A stretch of DNA of 64,000 nucleotides from Plutella xylostella (taxonomy: Eukaryota; Arthropoda; Insecta; Lepidoptera; Plutellidae). The stretch lies in the NCBI RefSeq assembly GCF_932276165.1, contig NC_063998.1, forward strand, positions 136,501-200,500. The letters are read 5' to 3'. Position numbers and translations under genes: made by a program. Below are positions 1-12,241 of this stretch, one piece after another. Every line of letters starts with the position of its first letter. The stretch's first letter is position 1. The notes under the pieces are model-generated. The model saw only the letters and a list, made by a program, of their open reading frames with translations. It was not told the origin of the DNA and did no database searches.

Positions 1-1138
1 ACTGACACCTGTTAACACTTATGGTTGTTAAGTGGTTTCCTTTAATACTCATATAAATCTTTAGGTGTCATATTGAATTTAGGCTGCAGGAATTGGTTAT
101 AAAAGAGATTTTGTCAAGAGTGCAGTAAGACAAGATTCTTACAGTGTTGGAAAACTCAACAATGCAGTTTTAATCTTTAAGGTTAACTTAACTTACGCTT
201 ATTGCGTTAGGCAAGTAGACTGTAAAAGTAACGGTGTTAAGCAAGACTGTGCGGATCGACTAAGACTGCATAATACCCTTGGCTAAGGGTGTTCTATTTC
301 AAAAAGTGTAATAGATGACTTAGGTGAGTCTATATGTCTTAAATGTAAGTTCGCCATTTGCATTGACGACCTAACCTATAAATTGCTGGGATAAACAATA
401 TTTTGCTTTAAAATACTTACTTATTTATGTGAATTTTGTCATTCCAGTCATGCCAATCGATTTATGAAACTAATGGACATACAGCAAGGATACAAAAAAA
501 TAAAAAATTGAGTCGTCTATTTTATATTTACTTATGTTTCATTTGAAATCCTTAATAAATTCGGAGCGCATTAAAATTGAGGTGGGAAATATGGTATACA
601 TTACAGTAAAATTACAAGGGCATATTCTTTTCAATTCACAAAACATGTTAAGTCAAGTTAATATATTATATTTACTGTTATTTAGTAATGATCAATACTG
701 TCACTCTAATACTGTAGCGTATGATTGCTGTTGACACTATTATTTTCAAAGACATTCAACTTGTATGGTAAAAGTGTATTCGAAAAACGGTAACATACTC
801 ACTTAACCCTTTTTTACCAAACAAATAAGAGTTAGGGAGTCAAATAACCATTCTACAACTACAACTATACCGGTAAAAGTTCTAGCTGAGAGGGATTAAA
901 CGCTCTTCTATAGTAACTTTAGCACTTCAATGACACCGTACTACAGGCTTTCTATAACTTAAACACTTCAATGACACCGTTTTACAGACTTTCTAAAGCC
1001 TTTACTCTCAAAATCGTGGGCCTCTTTCGTGGTTATAAGTGAGTTAGAGCACTCTCCTACACTCTTATACAGCTATGTCTTAACACTTTAATTTTCGAAT
1101 GGAACCATTATACAAGTTATATGAGAGTTTTTTTAACG
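1..1138. other. AT-rich non-coding stretch with a 41-bp tandem duplication
   Basis: No convincing gene is seen on either strand; the longest frame (66 codons at 534) has no protein character. Two neighbouring copies of a segment containing cacttcaatgacaccgt (starting at 923 and 964) form a diverged tandem duplication with a 41-bp period. Confidence 0.6.
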
Positions 1139-1975
1139 CTACGATGTTAGTTGGGCAAGATCTCGCTTCAACCTAATACGTTTCAGAGATTTGTTAGTCG
1201 GTTTTTTTAACATTAATCCTAGCATGGTTATACAATGGTCGGTCACATCACTCTTGTAAATTAAACCTGTTGATGAATGTACGGACCTAATGAATATATG
1301 ATCCAGACATGATCTGTCTCTAGTTATTTTAGTAATTGCAGGCAGCAGTCCATGCTCAGCGTTCAAACAGAGATATTCCGTATTTAGATTATCTGAGTTT
1401 GTAAGTATATTAATATTGATATCTCCAGCAACCACCAGATTAGGACTACTACTATAGCGCTCCAACTGGCATTGAAGATCACTCAGGAACCTATCAGTTT
1501 TTTTGAAAGAGGGAGATCTGTATATTGCAATCAAAGTTATTGTGTTGGGGATATCTATCAGTAAACAATCAGCCTCTTCATAACAAGGCTCAGTGACCAC
1601 AGCATTCCAGATTTCGCTAACGTAGACTACTACTCCACTATTTTGATTGATTATTTTGTTTGTGCGGTGGACAATGTAACCAGGAAGAAATGGTATGATC
1701 GATGAATCGCAGATTCTGCACTCTGTTAGAATAATAATTATGTCGAATGTGACTTTGAGTCTTTTTAGGGTGACCAAGAAGGCGTCAAAATTTTTATTAA
1801 TGCTTCTGATATTGAAACTGATGAGTCTGAAATTGTAAGTGGGTGTAAGTACTGTCTCACATAGCTCTGCTTCATTAATTTCGTGACAAGAAATATTCAG
1901 CGAATCTAAATCATTGCAAAGATCATTTAGCATCATGGTGATAATAATAATAGACATAAAACGTCCACACAACAC
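1139..1975 (-). CDS. LINE ORF2, endonuclease part only (3'-truncated)
   Basis: The 278-codon frame carries an APE-type endonuclease domain: FNIRSINKNFD, ILTECRI (where LTE is the usual catalytic Glu motif), GVVVYVS, IYRSPS, GDININIL, SCLDHIFIR and SDVTDHCITML. It lies about 285 bp behind the ORF1 stop, as in Jockey/CR1-type elements. The frame ends at a stop shortly after the domain, and no reverse transcriptase follows in 1-1138 in any frame. Loss of the 3' part is unusual, since incomplete reverse transcription removes 5' ends. The endonuclease would nick target DNA to prime insertion; without the polymerase this copy cannot move by itself. Confidence 0.85.
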   Translation of the reverse strand: MLCGRFMSIIIITMMLNDLCNDLDSLNISCHEINEAELCETVLTPTYNFRLISFNIRSINKNFDAFLVTLKRLKVTFDIIIILTECRICDSSIIPFLPGYIVHRTNKIINQNSGVVVYVSEIWNAVVTEPCYEEADCLLIDIPNTITLIAIYRSPSFKKTDRFLSDLQCQLERYSSSPNLVVAGDININILTNSDNLNTEYLCLNAEHGLLPAITKITRDRSCLDHIFIRSVHSSTGLIYKSDVTDHCITMLGLMLKKPTNKSLKRIRLKRDLAQLTS

Positions 1976-2259
1976 AGTTTGAGTTTTGGTTTATTGCCAC
2001 GAACGATAAATTTACAGATATCGAAGTTAAGAAGAGCTTGTTGGGTATTCTGTTAAATTTAATTAACTTGTAAACGATGTAATAAATATATATAATATTC
2101 ATATCAATATAACATATATATAATTTTACGACCATAATAATATAATAATGGCATACATATTGCTTAAACAAACACACGGTATATGAACAGCTAGAAATAC
2201 AATATAAACTAAAAGCCAAAAATAACACAAGTTTACATTTTATAATTGCACAGGATTTC

Positions 2260-3423
2260 TTAGACTTTTGGATCAATATTTGAAGAAGGAAGAATACGAT
2301 CCAAGTCATCCCGTGATTGAATGCGTTTGGAGGGCTTGCCATCCCGCTGTCGCACGAATATGGTCCCATGGTGGCACCAGCAGTAGGCGTAGCCGAGTTG
2401 TTTGGATCGACCTCTTGCCTCACGAAATAACAAGCGATTTTCCTTAGTAAGTCGCTCATTGCAGAAGATTTTAAGTGTAGGGCCATCCACTTCTATGTCT
2501 TTGTTCGATATGTTTCTTCGTGTTTTGAAGGCTTTGATGACTTCATCACGTTTTGTACGACGAAGCATCCTCACAACTATGGTACGTGGGAGCCTGCTCG
2601 CGGTGTCGGGATCGGTGGCTGGTGCGGCAGCTGGACGCTTTGGTCCGACGCGGCTTATCCAGTCTACGTCATGTTCTTCCAGTGAGACTCCCACTTTGCG
2701 GGCAGCAACAAGCAACACATGGTGAAGGTTCTCGTTAGTATGTTCGGGAACTCCGGATATTTCAAGTTCATTTTTGAGCTGGTTTTGGGCTTGTAGGTTT
2801 AGGTTCGACTTCAGCTCAGACACCGTGGCCTGTAGTTCAAGCACTTGGATCTCCCGGGATTCGAGTTTTTTTAGACGGCTGTCTGCCGTGATCATAAATC
2901 CTCCGAGTTCTTCCAGACGTTCATTACAGCGTGACAAGGATATGGTGGCCTCTTCCAGCTTCGACTTCAGTGAAGTAATCTGCTGCGTTAGTAGGCGAAC
3001 TTCTGATGCTAGTCCACTTATTTCTGCATTGGATGTATTTTCCCCAGGAACCTGTCTCGCTGGAGTCGGGGACAATATCGAAGGGACAATATGACTACTA
3101 ATTGGGGTTTCCTTAGTATTCTTACACTGGGGACATTTCCAGACAGCTTGACGGGATCCTAGCCTGTTCCATCCAGTCTCGGTAATGTTAGCACAGGTGT
3201 TCAAATGATAAATATTTTTGCAGGATGAACATAGTGCACCATCTGAGATGTTGTCATTGCAGTGTTTGCATATGACAGCATTAGCAGCTTTAGTTTTATC
3301 CATAATTAGTAGGTATTCAGTAGAAGCTAATAAGTGTAGTTCTCCCAGAGGCAGCAACGCGCTGTGCAAAGTTGTAATCGCTTCTGCGCGGCTTAATCTA
3401 TGACAAACCCGCTGCGACGTCAC
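2260..3423 (-). CDS. LINE ORF1: PHD finger, coiled coil, FP-like C-terminal domain
   Basis: The frame spans 387 codons; the Met at 3303 (residue 41 of the frame) is the more likely start, giving 347 residues. Soon after it comes a C4HC3 PHD-type zinc finger: CKHC, nine residues, CSSC, KNIY, H, three residues, C, about 19 residues, CPQC. Next is a coiled coil of about 90 residues, then an RNA-binding-type C-terminal half with ELEISGVPE, RTIVVRMLRR, IFCNERLTKENRLLFREAR and DLDRILP. This C-terminal layout is shared by insect LINE ORF1 proteins and the baculovirus FP-like family. The protein would bind element RNA. The frame is uninterrupted, so the copy is fairly young. Confidence 0.85.
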   Translation of the reverse strand: MTSQRVCHRLSRAEAITTLHSALLPLGELHLLASTEYLLIMDKTKAANAVICKHCNDNISDGALCSSCKNIYHLNTCANITETGWNRLGSRQAVWKCPQCKNTKETPISSHIVPSILSPTPARQVPGENTSNAEISGLASEVRLLTQQITSLKSKLEEATISLSRCNERLEELGGFMITADSRLKKLESREIQVLELQATVSELKSNLNLQAQNQLKNELEISGVPEHTNENLHHVLLVAARKVGVSLEEHDVDWISRVGPKRPAAAPATDPDTASRLPRTIVVRMLRRTKRDEVIKAFKTRRNISNKDIEVDGPTLKIFCNERLTKENRLLFREARGRSKQLGYAYCWCHHGTIFVRQRDGKPSKRIQSRDDLDRILPSSNIDPKV

Positions 3424-3540
3424 TGAGTCATCGGCTGGACGGCTGTTATGCCGATGTAGTCTCTACGTTCTACGCGTAGCGTCGAGAGTTGCTTGCGGTC
3501 ACACGGAGAGTTTATTTGCACACCCACAGTTAGATATTTA

Positions 3541-4617
3541 AATAATTCGAGCACTTCATCACTAAAAACGGGAGTTTAGGAAAGTACAAGCTTAATCCAC
3601 ATTGATTAACTATTTATGATTTAATATAAACACGTTGTTTACTTTAATATTCAAGAAATAACTATGTTTTGATTTTTATAAGGACGTGTCAACAAAAACA
3701 ATGTTAGCGGCAAACCGAGCGGTCGAATTATGGATTGACAATAAGCAATGCTTCAATCAATCAATGGATTATTGATTGTTAATGTGTCGGTGTTGGTAAG
3801 TCTGCAGGCTCCCCCACCCGTATTATGTTTGCGGTCACTGAGTCACTACCGCCGCCGCCACTCGCCCGCCACTGACGGACTTATCTCCAATAACACTCTC
3901 TCCTCGTTCGTCATGTGACCAGCCAACCAATAAAATGTCCATTGAACCTATATCTAAGAACAAGTTACGAGTTTAACCATTTCGTTTCAAGCACTTACAT
4001 ATTAAGCCGCTGTGCGTATACCCTTGTACTGAAATGTTTACTTAGGTGCTATATTTAGATGAATACAATTTAAGCCTCTAACATGCGATAACTTACACAT
4101 CCCGAATAAGAACAAAGTACTTCACAAGTTCTCCGAGTTGGGCCCGAGACCGCACGAGTGTAAACAGTTTCTGTGTTAGCAATATGGGCAAGTATTATAC
4201 AAGTTTGTAAGTATTCGTACCATTTCTACGGTACACTGTATTGTATACTATTACAGAACATAGTTAGGTACTCATAACAAACTTAAATTTTTCATGAATA
4301 TAACATTAATATGGGATAACAATAATGTTATGTCTAAGTATTCGACAGTATTGGAAGTCAATACGGTATCATGCCATAAGATGTTTCTAAAATATTCCCC
4401 CTTTATCTATGTACAGTCTTGGTACACAATCAGAGGCCCATTTATTATAATATCTATGGTAATACCTATGTAGTTAAGTTAACTGTTATAAAAGGCCCTT
4501 TTGTCGATGAGAAGCTTACCAGCAAAGGCTACCTAATGAATGTAATGAATAATCTATCACATATTAAGACTAAAATTTCCCACCTAATAAAATATCACGT
4601 CCACAGCCCTGAACGAG
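3541..4617. other. Non-coding stretch
   Basis: AT-rich DNA with a short GC-rich island at about 3800-3900 (a ccgccgccgccactcgcccg-like run). No open frame, RNA gene or clear repeat boundary is visible. Confidence 0.5.
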
Positions 4618-4768
4618 CCTGCACAGGGGCTAGCACAGAGCGCAAGACGCTTACGTCAAGACGTGACAAAGGTTTTGCATTGCAATCCCGCGGCCTCCGT
4701 AACTAACGCGACGGAGAACTTTTCATGTCTTGGCGTGCACGTCTTGCGCCCCGTGCTAGGCTAGCAGG
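4618..4768. mobile_element. Imperfect inverted-repeat element (MITE-like)
   Basis: The ends are related inverted copies. The left end reads cctgcacaggggctagcac then agcgcaagacg and caagacgtg; the reverse complement of the right end reads cctgctagcctagcac then ggcgcaagacg and caagacatg. Arms are about 50-60 bp with indels. A second small inverted repeat (ctccgt / acggag) lies in the loop. Size and structure suit a non-autonomous DNA element; no target-site duplication could be fixed. Confidence 0.5.
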
Positions 4769-7174
4769 AAGGCACATTGATCCCGCCTGCTCCTGCGGCT
4801 ACTCGTCTTCATAAAGAGCTGACTGGGGGCGGGCGACGGGGATGTGCCAATAATTGCCCTCCGCCCGCCCTGAGAGACCGTGCGTGCTCACTTACAGTCA
4901 CAGGAAAATGCTTACAGAAGTCACCGGGAAATTGGTAGATTAGCAATATTAGCATGTTACTATGAATCTTATAATTATCATCCTTTTAGCGATAGGTACC
5001 TACCTCCAAATTATATATTATTGCCTCTATAAGCTCAATAGCTTACTAAACTGATGCTTCAAAATCTATGAAGCAAAAATCGAATACATGGAATTCCTCT
5101 AAATAAACATATTAGGTATATAAAAGTTAATAATAACTGTACGATTTGAAGTAAATACAGTAAATATACTAAGAAATAAAGTGAACATTAGGTGTGTCGT
5201 ATTTGGATCAATTTAAAAAAGGAACTGGTTGGGGTTGAACATAAGCGGTTTTTTTGCGGGAAAACCTTTTAAGGCAATGAAAAGTTTGCGCTAAAAGCTA
5301 TAAGTGTTAACATTTTCTTGTAAAAAATCACCAACACCAACTGAATTACGTAATCAGAAACGATACCGTTTTGTCACGTCATCAATTACAATTAAATTCA
5401 GAATCCTGAACAACTTGATCCTGTCGTCCGTGAACAGGAGAACAAGGGATGCAGCCTGCACCTTCATTTATTTTAGTGAGTATGTTTTCCTATATTACAT
5501 ATTGTGACGATTTCAGCAATTCTAACGTCGGGGTGGTCTAAATGTTTAGATTAAGAATCACAAATTATGGTCGGTACATAAGGACCTAGTATATTTTTCC
5601 CACGAAGTCCTCTTATCTTTGAAATCCCATAAAAAAATAAACATTAAAATAATCCGTTACGGCGATAATCCGGTGATCTAGTGGCATCGGTCGCGGTGGT
5701 GTATGGGACGCGTGCAGCACAGCCGGGTAAAGGCTACGTCACACAAGCGCTATATCTATGAGTTACACTGAATTCATTGTTAATACCAGTTAAAAACATA
5801 CAATTGGATAAATTCAATTCATTTATTTATAATTGAAACATAAATATTATTTATTATGTATACGTCACATACATTGTTATTCACTTATTATAATTACATA
5901 AATATCATATCATTAAAACTTTAAGTTAAGTACCTATATTGGTATTTAGTATTCAAAAAAACATTACAGTTATGAAATGGTAAATAATAGGCGTTTAGAA
6001 TAATTAGAGTAGACTAATAAATAAGTGTTCAATTTGTTCATTTTGTCCAGATACTTAATTATTTAACAAAAATGTATGTAGAGAATAATATTTTTCCCCT
6101 ATTTACAAAACTCTGAAGACAAAGCCTTTCCAGAATTATGTTGAGAACAAAAGTGTGTATCGTTCCTTCAGATAATAATATCCTTTCAACAACAGCCTGT
6201 GTGCTAGTGGACTCTCCATCACCTGTGAATGTATGCTGAGAGCATTTGCCACGTTTTCCATTACCCGCCTGCCCCCGGGCCCCGGCACTCCAGAGGTGGG
6301 CGCATATTGAAAACATAATATATCTTTTAGCAATAAATACACCGGCTCTTTTACCCTTTTCTCAAATCGTATCAAATGTGATATCGACCGCTTGACCTTT
6401 TTACCTCAGCTTCGTAGCTACATACAACAATACATACATATTATATTACAGGTATATCTGTGTTGAGGTGGTTCCTTTGGGATCTCTAGGACAAATTTTC
6501 TAATATTTTTTTTAGGCTGGAGGAAGATACTTAATAATTATTGTTTGATAATAATATGATTCCTATAGTGCTTACTTGCATTGTTTTGTCTATAAAATTA
6601 TCGAAGGGTTGTTGAGTCCTAACTCAATAATTGTGGAAACTAATCTTAATAACTTTGGTAGCGTGGTTATTGAATTTTTTTTTGAACCTAATAACAATGG
6701 CACTGCCACTGTCAAGAGGCTTTGAAACGCAAAGCTGTAGATAAAAAAATATATATGTGTGGGGTGCCGTTCTGAAAACCTGTTAATTGTTTTTTGATAA
6801 TTTAATAAAGATTATACAGAGTGAATTGGTATGTTGACTGGGAATAGTACTGAATAGGTAGTTTGTAGGTAGTTAGGTAGTTGAGCCCGTCAGTGTCCAA
6901 GTGAGCAACAATAAAGCGAATGGCGTCCCCCGCGTCATATCTGCGATATCGTCAGACACTTTCCAACTATTGATAACTTTCCAATGTTATTGCTTAGTAC
7001 GACTATTGCTTTGTTATTTCGCTTCCAACCCAAGGAAAAGCATTTGATCTTTAATAGTCATGTAAGAATGTTCCTTTCTAGTTTCCTACCGAACTGATAG
7101 ACAAAGGTTTTTTTCTTCTGCCGCCCTGTAGGTATATTATTACACCTATATGTTGTTGTAAAAAAAACTTACTT
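4769..7174. other. Non-coding stretch
   Basis: A GC-rich patch (4780-4890) is followed by AT-rich DNA. The frames near 5304 and 6059-6375 lack protein character. Nothing else supportable is seen. Confidence 0.5.
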
Positions 7175-7740
7175 GTTTGTTTGTTTCAATGTATTTATTA
7201 AGTAATCATAAAAAACACAGTACAATTAACAATGACCCACAAAACCAGTTTACTGGTTTGTCTGTGGATTCAGACTTCACTCTTAATAAACTAATTATAT
7301 TATATTCTATTTTTTAAAAACTTAGTGCTTAATAATAAATTTAACAAGTATCAATTGTTTAAACATCAGACAAAAGGTATCTATATTTTACTTAACAAAT
7401 GTTTTTTTAACAATCTTGAGAATCTTGCCTTATTTGTTTCATCCCTTATTTCAGTAGGTAGATCATTTTAATAATTTAGGTAATTGTTTTGTTAAGGTCC
7501 GACCTCCATAGAAGTTATTAACCCTAGGTATTTCATATTTACCCTGAGTAACCATCCTAGTACCTATACCATGCTGGTGCTGTGTTATATGCTCCGTACT
7601 GCCATGGTTGTTCATTGCTAATAAATATTTATGCTTAAGGCTGACTGGTAATACTTTAAGAATTTTGAATAATTGACTATAATCATTTTGGCATTTTCTC
7701 AACAAGTTATATCCAATCAATCAACTAATGAGTCATCTAA
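7175..7740 (-). mobile_element. 3' end of a LINE (C-terminus of ORF2 plus 3' UTR)
   Basis: Read on the - strand, 7720-7463 encodes a C-terminal LINE tail (LPVSLKHKYLLAMNNHG, QHGIGTRMVTQGKYEIPRVN, FYGGRTLTKQLPKLL). After a small frame break at about 7463 it continues as NDLPTEIRDETNKARFSRLL and KKHLLSKI before a stop near 7390. The rest down to about 7175 is 3' UTR, with an AATAAA-like signal (aataaatac) and a short CAAA-repeat tail. It is a typical 5'-truncated insertion. No catalytic part remains. Confidence 0.65.
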
Positions 7741-9755
7741 AATCCTATTTAAACACTCTAGTGTGACCGCGTCCTATCGTGTTAACATTCGCGCAGCATT
7801 TGTCGAACTAAATGTTTGTTGCGCGTGATTTACCGGACGCGGGCGCGGCATGCCAATCAGCCGATCACACGTGCCCTCACATAGACAAATTTAACTACAA
7901 CTTACTTTTTCTCTAGGAATAACATATTTCGGGGTTCTGCCAAGCAATCACTAACTTTAAACTAAAGTAATAGGAACGTTGATTGTGTAGACTTGATCCG
8001 AAACGTGTTCAGAAAAACCAGAGTAGTGCGTGAGCAATACTGAAGAGGTTTTATCGTCGTCTGTATGGGAATGTGTTCGGTTCATCGCCGGTTAGTTCTC
8101 TATTACCAGCCCGTCTATTGCAATGTTATCAACTTGTAACGACAGTTCCTCGACGATTGTCTAGTCAATCGGTTGCCGATGTAATCATATTTTTATCGTC
8201 CGTTTCCCATTGTTTATTTTTGTGGAATATTTTATTTACTTACGTTATTTCAATGTTGAATGTTTTTCTCTAAAATACTTAGAATGGATTAAAACCATTA
8301 TCATTTCGGGATTTATCTAACAATATCTCAACGCAGTTGGGAGTAAACCCATGTCACCCTCGAGCTATTAACTCTTTAATTGATCGTCCATTGCGCGCCG
8401 GCGACGTCGGTCCATTTGCTCCACCACGTGTGACAAGTAATGGATCGCGCATTCAGTTCAGCTGTAGTTGGTATGCGAGTCACGGGCTACAGACCACAGG
8501 CGTGACGTACAGTGGAAGACCATTCATATATTTACTACACTGAAACGTAACCTTTACCACGGAGTAATTAAGAACTAGGTGTAAACCATGAAAGCTGTTT
8601 AGCAAGGCACTTGCTGCACTGTACAGAGATGGTCGATTTCCGAATTTTGGTATTCATTCTTCACTGTGTTAATCACAGGATCTATCGAAGCACAGGGGTC
8701 CCATTTCCCTAAACAAATAAGTCTAAAAAAGGTTATGCTTGTACCAGGTACGATAAATAGTACGAGATTTGTGCGATTATTTAATGAGGAAATTGGAGGC
8801 TTTGCTTAGACTCAAAATCTGGGAATAATAGCTACGTGATGATACCTTAGCAATGACTTCAGAAACCAAATCGAATTCTTTATTCAAATTAGAACAATAA
8901 GAATTTATGAATATTTTTCATTGGTTCGTCCTTGACGATGTTCGTTGGTTCCGACAAAAAGCTTCCAAATTGTTAACAAGCGTAAAGAAAAATATCCAAA
9001 AATATCGGTTACAGCGAGCGCGCCCTCAGAAATAATTGGGTGATACTAACTGTTATGGGCTGAGACGTAACAAAGAGATATAAAGTATTTTTATTGTTAT
9101 ACTGCTCGTAAAGATTCTGGCCATCGATTCTTGCTCAGCTATCTAGTCTATTTGTATCATATTTTAGGTTACCAAGACATTGTAATACAAGTTGTGTTTT
9201 AACAAACAACAATCCACTCCTCCTCATCTTTTGCCCGCAAGCGAGAGCTTTGTATCACCTTTGAATTAAATTTGGTATTGGATTTCATCCAATCCCATGT
9301 TTTTTTTCTATTCCAAAGGGAAAGAAATCATTATCCTACTTAGTTATATTTTAATTTCGTTTACAAAAGCATTAAGTATACCTAATATTAATGTTATTAT
9401 ATTATGAAAACGAGTGTTAGGTACCTACGTGCAGAAAGCTAATAAGTAAAAGTCTCTCTGAAGGCAACAAATCTCATCTCACCGCATGCACGTAAATATG
9501 CGTGGTTCACACGCCGCGCGCGCACATGTGCAATCTCTCAATGAAAAAATATTACAAAAAAAACTTAGACTACTTGCACACTTACGACGTCCGAATGTGG
9601 CGTAAGATCCGCAGCGGCTTCATTCTTTCTGACATTCAAATGTAGGTTGGCATTCATTACATTTATTTAATCAAATCAGTGATGGACTTAGTAGTTGAAC
9701 AAATTATTATTTATTATTAAAAAGGCACAGTTTTCTCTACACAGTCATTACGGCG
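7741..9755. other. Non-coding stretch
   Basis: AT-rich, without a convincing gene. Frames at 8073 and 8337 are short and have no protein character. Small GC-rich patches occur near 7830 and 9510. Confidence 0.5.
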
Positions 9756-9845
9756 TTCTTAAATATTAGCATTATAGAAAATATTAATGGTTTGCCGCAG
9801 GGTTAAGTTCTAGGCCCAATAATGTTTCTCATAATATACCTCGAT
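9756..9845 (+). pseudogene. Reverse-transcriptase motif relic of a LINE
   Basis: The + strand at about 9786-9838 reads NGLPQG, stop, VLGPIMFLIIYL, a clear match to the conserved (G)xPQGSxLGPLLFxIYxNDL block of LINE reverse transcriptases, with the Ser codon replaced by TAA. The sequence around it cannot be followed far. This is a small, dead fragment. Confidence 0.6.
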
Positions 9846-12089
9846 CTATAGACATAAGAAAATGATATACTATACAGACATATAGAAAACCAAACAATTT
9901 GAATACTACTTATTTTGTTTTGAAAATACTTATTATAACAAGTGGCCTCACCGCGCTGCCCGCGCGCCGCGGGCGGATGCGTCGACCTTGTGCCGTGCTC
10001 AATGCTCATATTCCTTGACACAGCTGCAACCCAACAGTAAACACACTTCCTACAACCTTTACTCTAGTTGTTCGTTGAGATTGGAGCAATGCTGCTGCAT
10101 CAGATGTCATGCTAAATTTAGATGCTTTGCTAAATTTTGATGTAGGTATGTGAGATAGATTGGTGTACATTTCTCTAAATATGCAAATTATCGGGTGTTT
10201 ATGAAGTAAATTTTCTATAGCAGCCTACACATATTTTGGACTGTACCCCAGTAAGTAGTAACCTAGGAGCCCTTCCTCAGTAACCCCCACGCTCGTTGGA
10301 GCAGCCCGCGGTGTCGGATGCTCGCTTCCTCGCGCGATATCATCTACCGGCCATTAGGAGCCAGCTTATCATTGGACGCTTTGTTTTCTACTGTCTGTAC
10401 TGGCTTTTATTTGTTTTCATTGAGGTTGTTTTCTTGTGAATTGAAATAACTGACGGTCTGCCTAGTTGTTTTATTGATAAAATAAATACTCGTACAATGG
10501 ACGAAATCTGGAGCTACTTTAAATTGTAATTGAAGATGCTTAAACTGTTAATGGTACGGTATCATACCACTATGGCACATGACAATAAGACTTTAAAAAC
10601 TGTGAGAAAGTAGATGGCTAATACATATTAAAGTGAAAGCTTTCACAAAATTTAAGTTTCATCATATTCCATGTGAGAATGTGCCAAACACAATGGAACT
10701 CAACGGGGTTACCTCTGAATAATCATTTTAATCAAGAATTCTTCAAATGGTTGATAAAAAAATAAGAAGTAGAAAACAATAGATTAAACTGTATATTCAA
10801 GTATCCTCTTATTGTATTTAAATCGTTTAAGCAGAAAAACCTAAACGAATATTGACTCTTCAAAGCTACAAAGTAGATTTATCGGTTCTTGTACAGCTTT
10901 ATGTAAAGTAATGGAACCCACAGTCTTTGAACTTGTACTGTTTATAATTAGATCGTTAATAAATTATTATTAACCACAAGAACCGTTGCTTAGTATTCAA
11001 ATTTGCTGACCGGAAGTTCGTAAAGAGGTTTCTTTACACCATTAGGTTTGTTTTTTCTAGTTCCTTGTTCGGTTCACTGGCCGAGGAAGTGACGGAGGCT
11101 GTTGTCCGGAGGTGACAGCTGCCGAGTGTCGTCGTGGTCACTCTGGTGAACACTGGGCACCGGCGACCGGACAGTGGGACGCGACAGACAGTGTCGATAG
11201 CCAAGAATGGTTAACCACAATCAAAAAGAGCAATGTTGTGGATTCGATTAAGGTAGTTCGGATTTTCAAAAGTTAAACTCAAATATTTCATAGTGTTCGT
11301 GAATGTTTTAACTTTTCAGAGGCTACAAAATAAATAATAATGCAAATTTATAAAGTATTAGAGAATAATAAAACACTGAAATTATTTTAAAAGTCACTTT
11401 ATAATAAAAATCATTTTATAAGAAGTAAATTTAAGAAACATCAAAGAAACCAAACCGCACACTATCACTCAGGACGAACTTTTAAGTAATTTAATTTAAA
11501 ACTTTTAAGGGCTTTCCATTTCAAGTACCCTCGTCCTATCTGTGAACTTGACTGAATTTGTCTTGTGTTTAAGGTTAAAACAGTAGACTATGACTTTCTC
11601 AAACCGTCTCAAACTAAATTTAAATATTATTATTGTGCTATTTATTGTTTTGTTTTATGTTTCTGTTGTGTAACGTCGTCCTGATTACATCCTGTGGCGG
11701 CAGAACAAGATTGTGAAGATAATAATTAAAACTCAATAAAAGTCCTGCGTTTCCTGCCATTATGATAACATCGATTAAGATATTGCTAACTTTCTCTTGC
11801 GCCAAAATACCTATGGCAGAATAAAATAATATAATAAAATATGATGTTTATGTAATCTTTTATCGTCTTATGTTAGCATTTTAGAAAAACACTACAGCTA
11901 CACTTTTGTGTCTCTGTCGCGTATATGGATGACTTTAATTTTCAAAATTACTTAATTCAAAACAACTAACTACATTCTACTGTAAAAAAATCTTACATTT
12001 GTTTTTTTTTTCGATGCAATTTCAACTAAACCCTAATGTAGTTTGTTCTAAGTATCCAACAGTAGCTCCTAGCCCATACAAGTGTAGTA
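9846..12089. other. Non-coding stretch
   Basis: Mostly AT-rich. Two GC-rich patches stand out: 9945-10015 and 11085-11205; the latter resembles promoter or UTR sequence (many gtgac and cgaccgg stretches), but no firm exon border could be assigned. Confidence 0.45.
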
Positions 12090-12241
12090 CCGGACTCCCG
12101 CACTCCTGCGCAGTGTAGTGACGCGAGCGGTCGTGCTACTAGCGCGCGTGTCGGTCTGTGCTCGAACCGCGATACGCGAGTGAGTGTGCGTGTAGTGACT
12201 CTGTGCTCTGATTGGATGCTTATTGGATTTTCGTTCATTTG
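12090..12241 (+). promoter_or_regulatory. Possible first exon with strong donor
   Basis: A GC-rich, CpG-rich island in AT-rich surroundings ends at TTCATTTG|GTAAGTTG, a near-consensus donor. The block looks like an insect 5' untranslated exon: G/T-rich, short, with many gtgtg and gtagtg stretches. An ATG at 12216 would encode only eight residues before the donor, in a phase that does not fit the exon at 21555, so the block is probably non-coding if it is an exon at all. The transcription start cannot be placed from sequence. Confidence 0.35.

Larger units (their letters stand above)
1139..3540 (-). mobile_element. Jockey/CR1-superfamily LINE, 5' half retained
   Basis: The two frames above, in the order PHD-type ORF1 then ORF2 endonuclease, define a non-LTR retrotransposon running right to left. 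The 5' UTR probably reaches to about 3480-3540, where GC-rich sequence gives way to AT-rich flank; I could not find target-site duplications. The inter-ORF segment 1976-2259 is AT-rich and non-coding. Confidence 0.8.

Noticed and set aside
1923..2486. 187-codon frame on the - strand over the LINE inter-ORF region
   Set aside because: Overlaps ORF1 in another frame and then reads AT-rich spacer; no domain.
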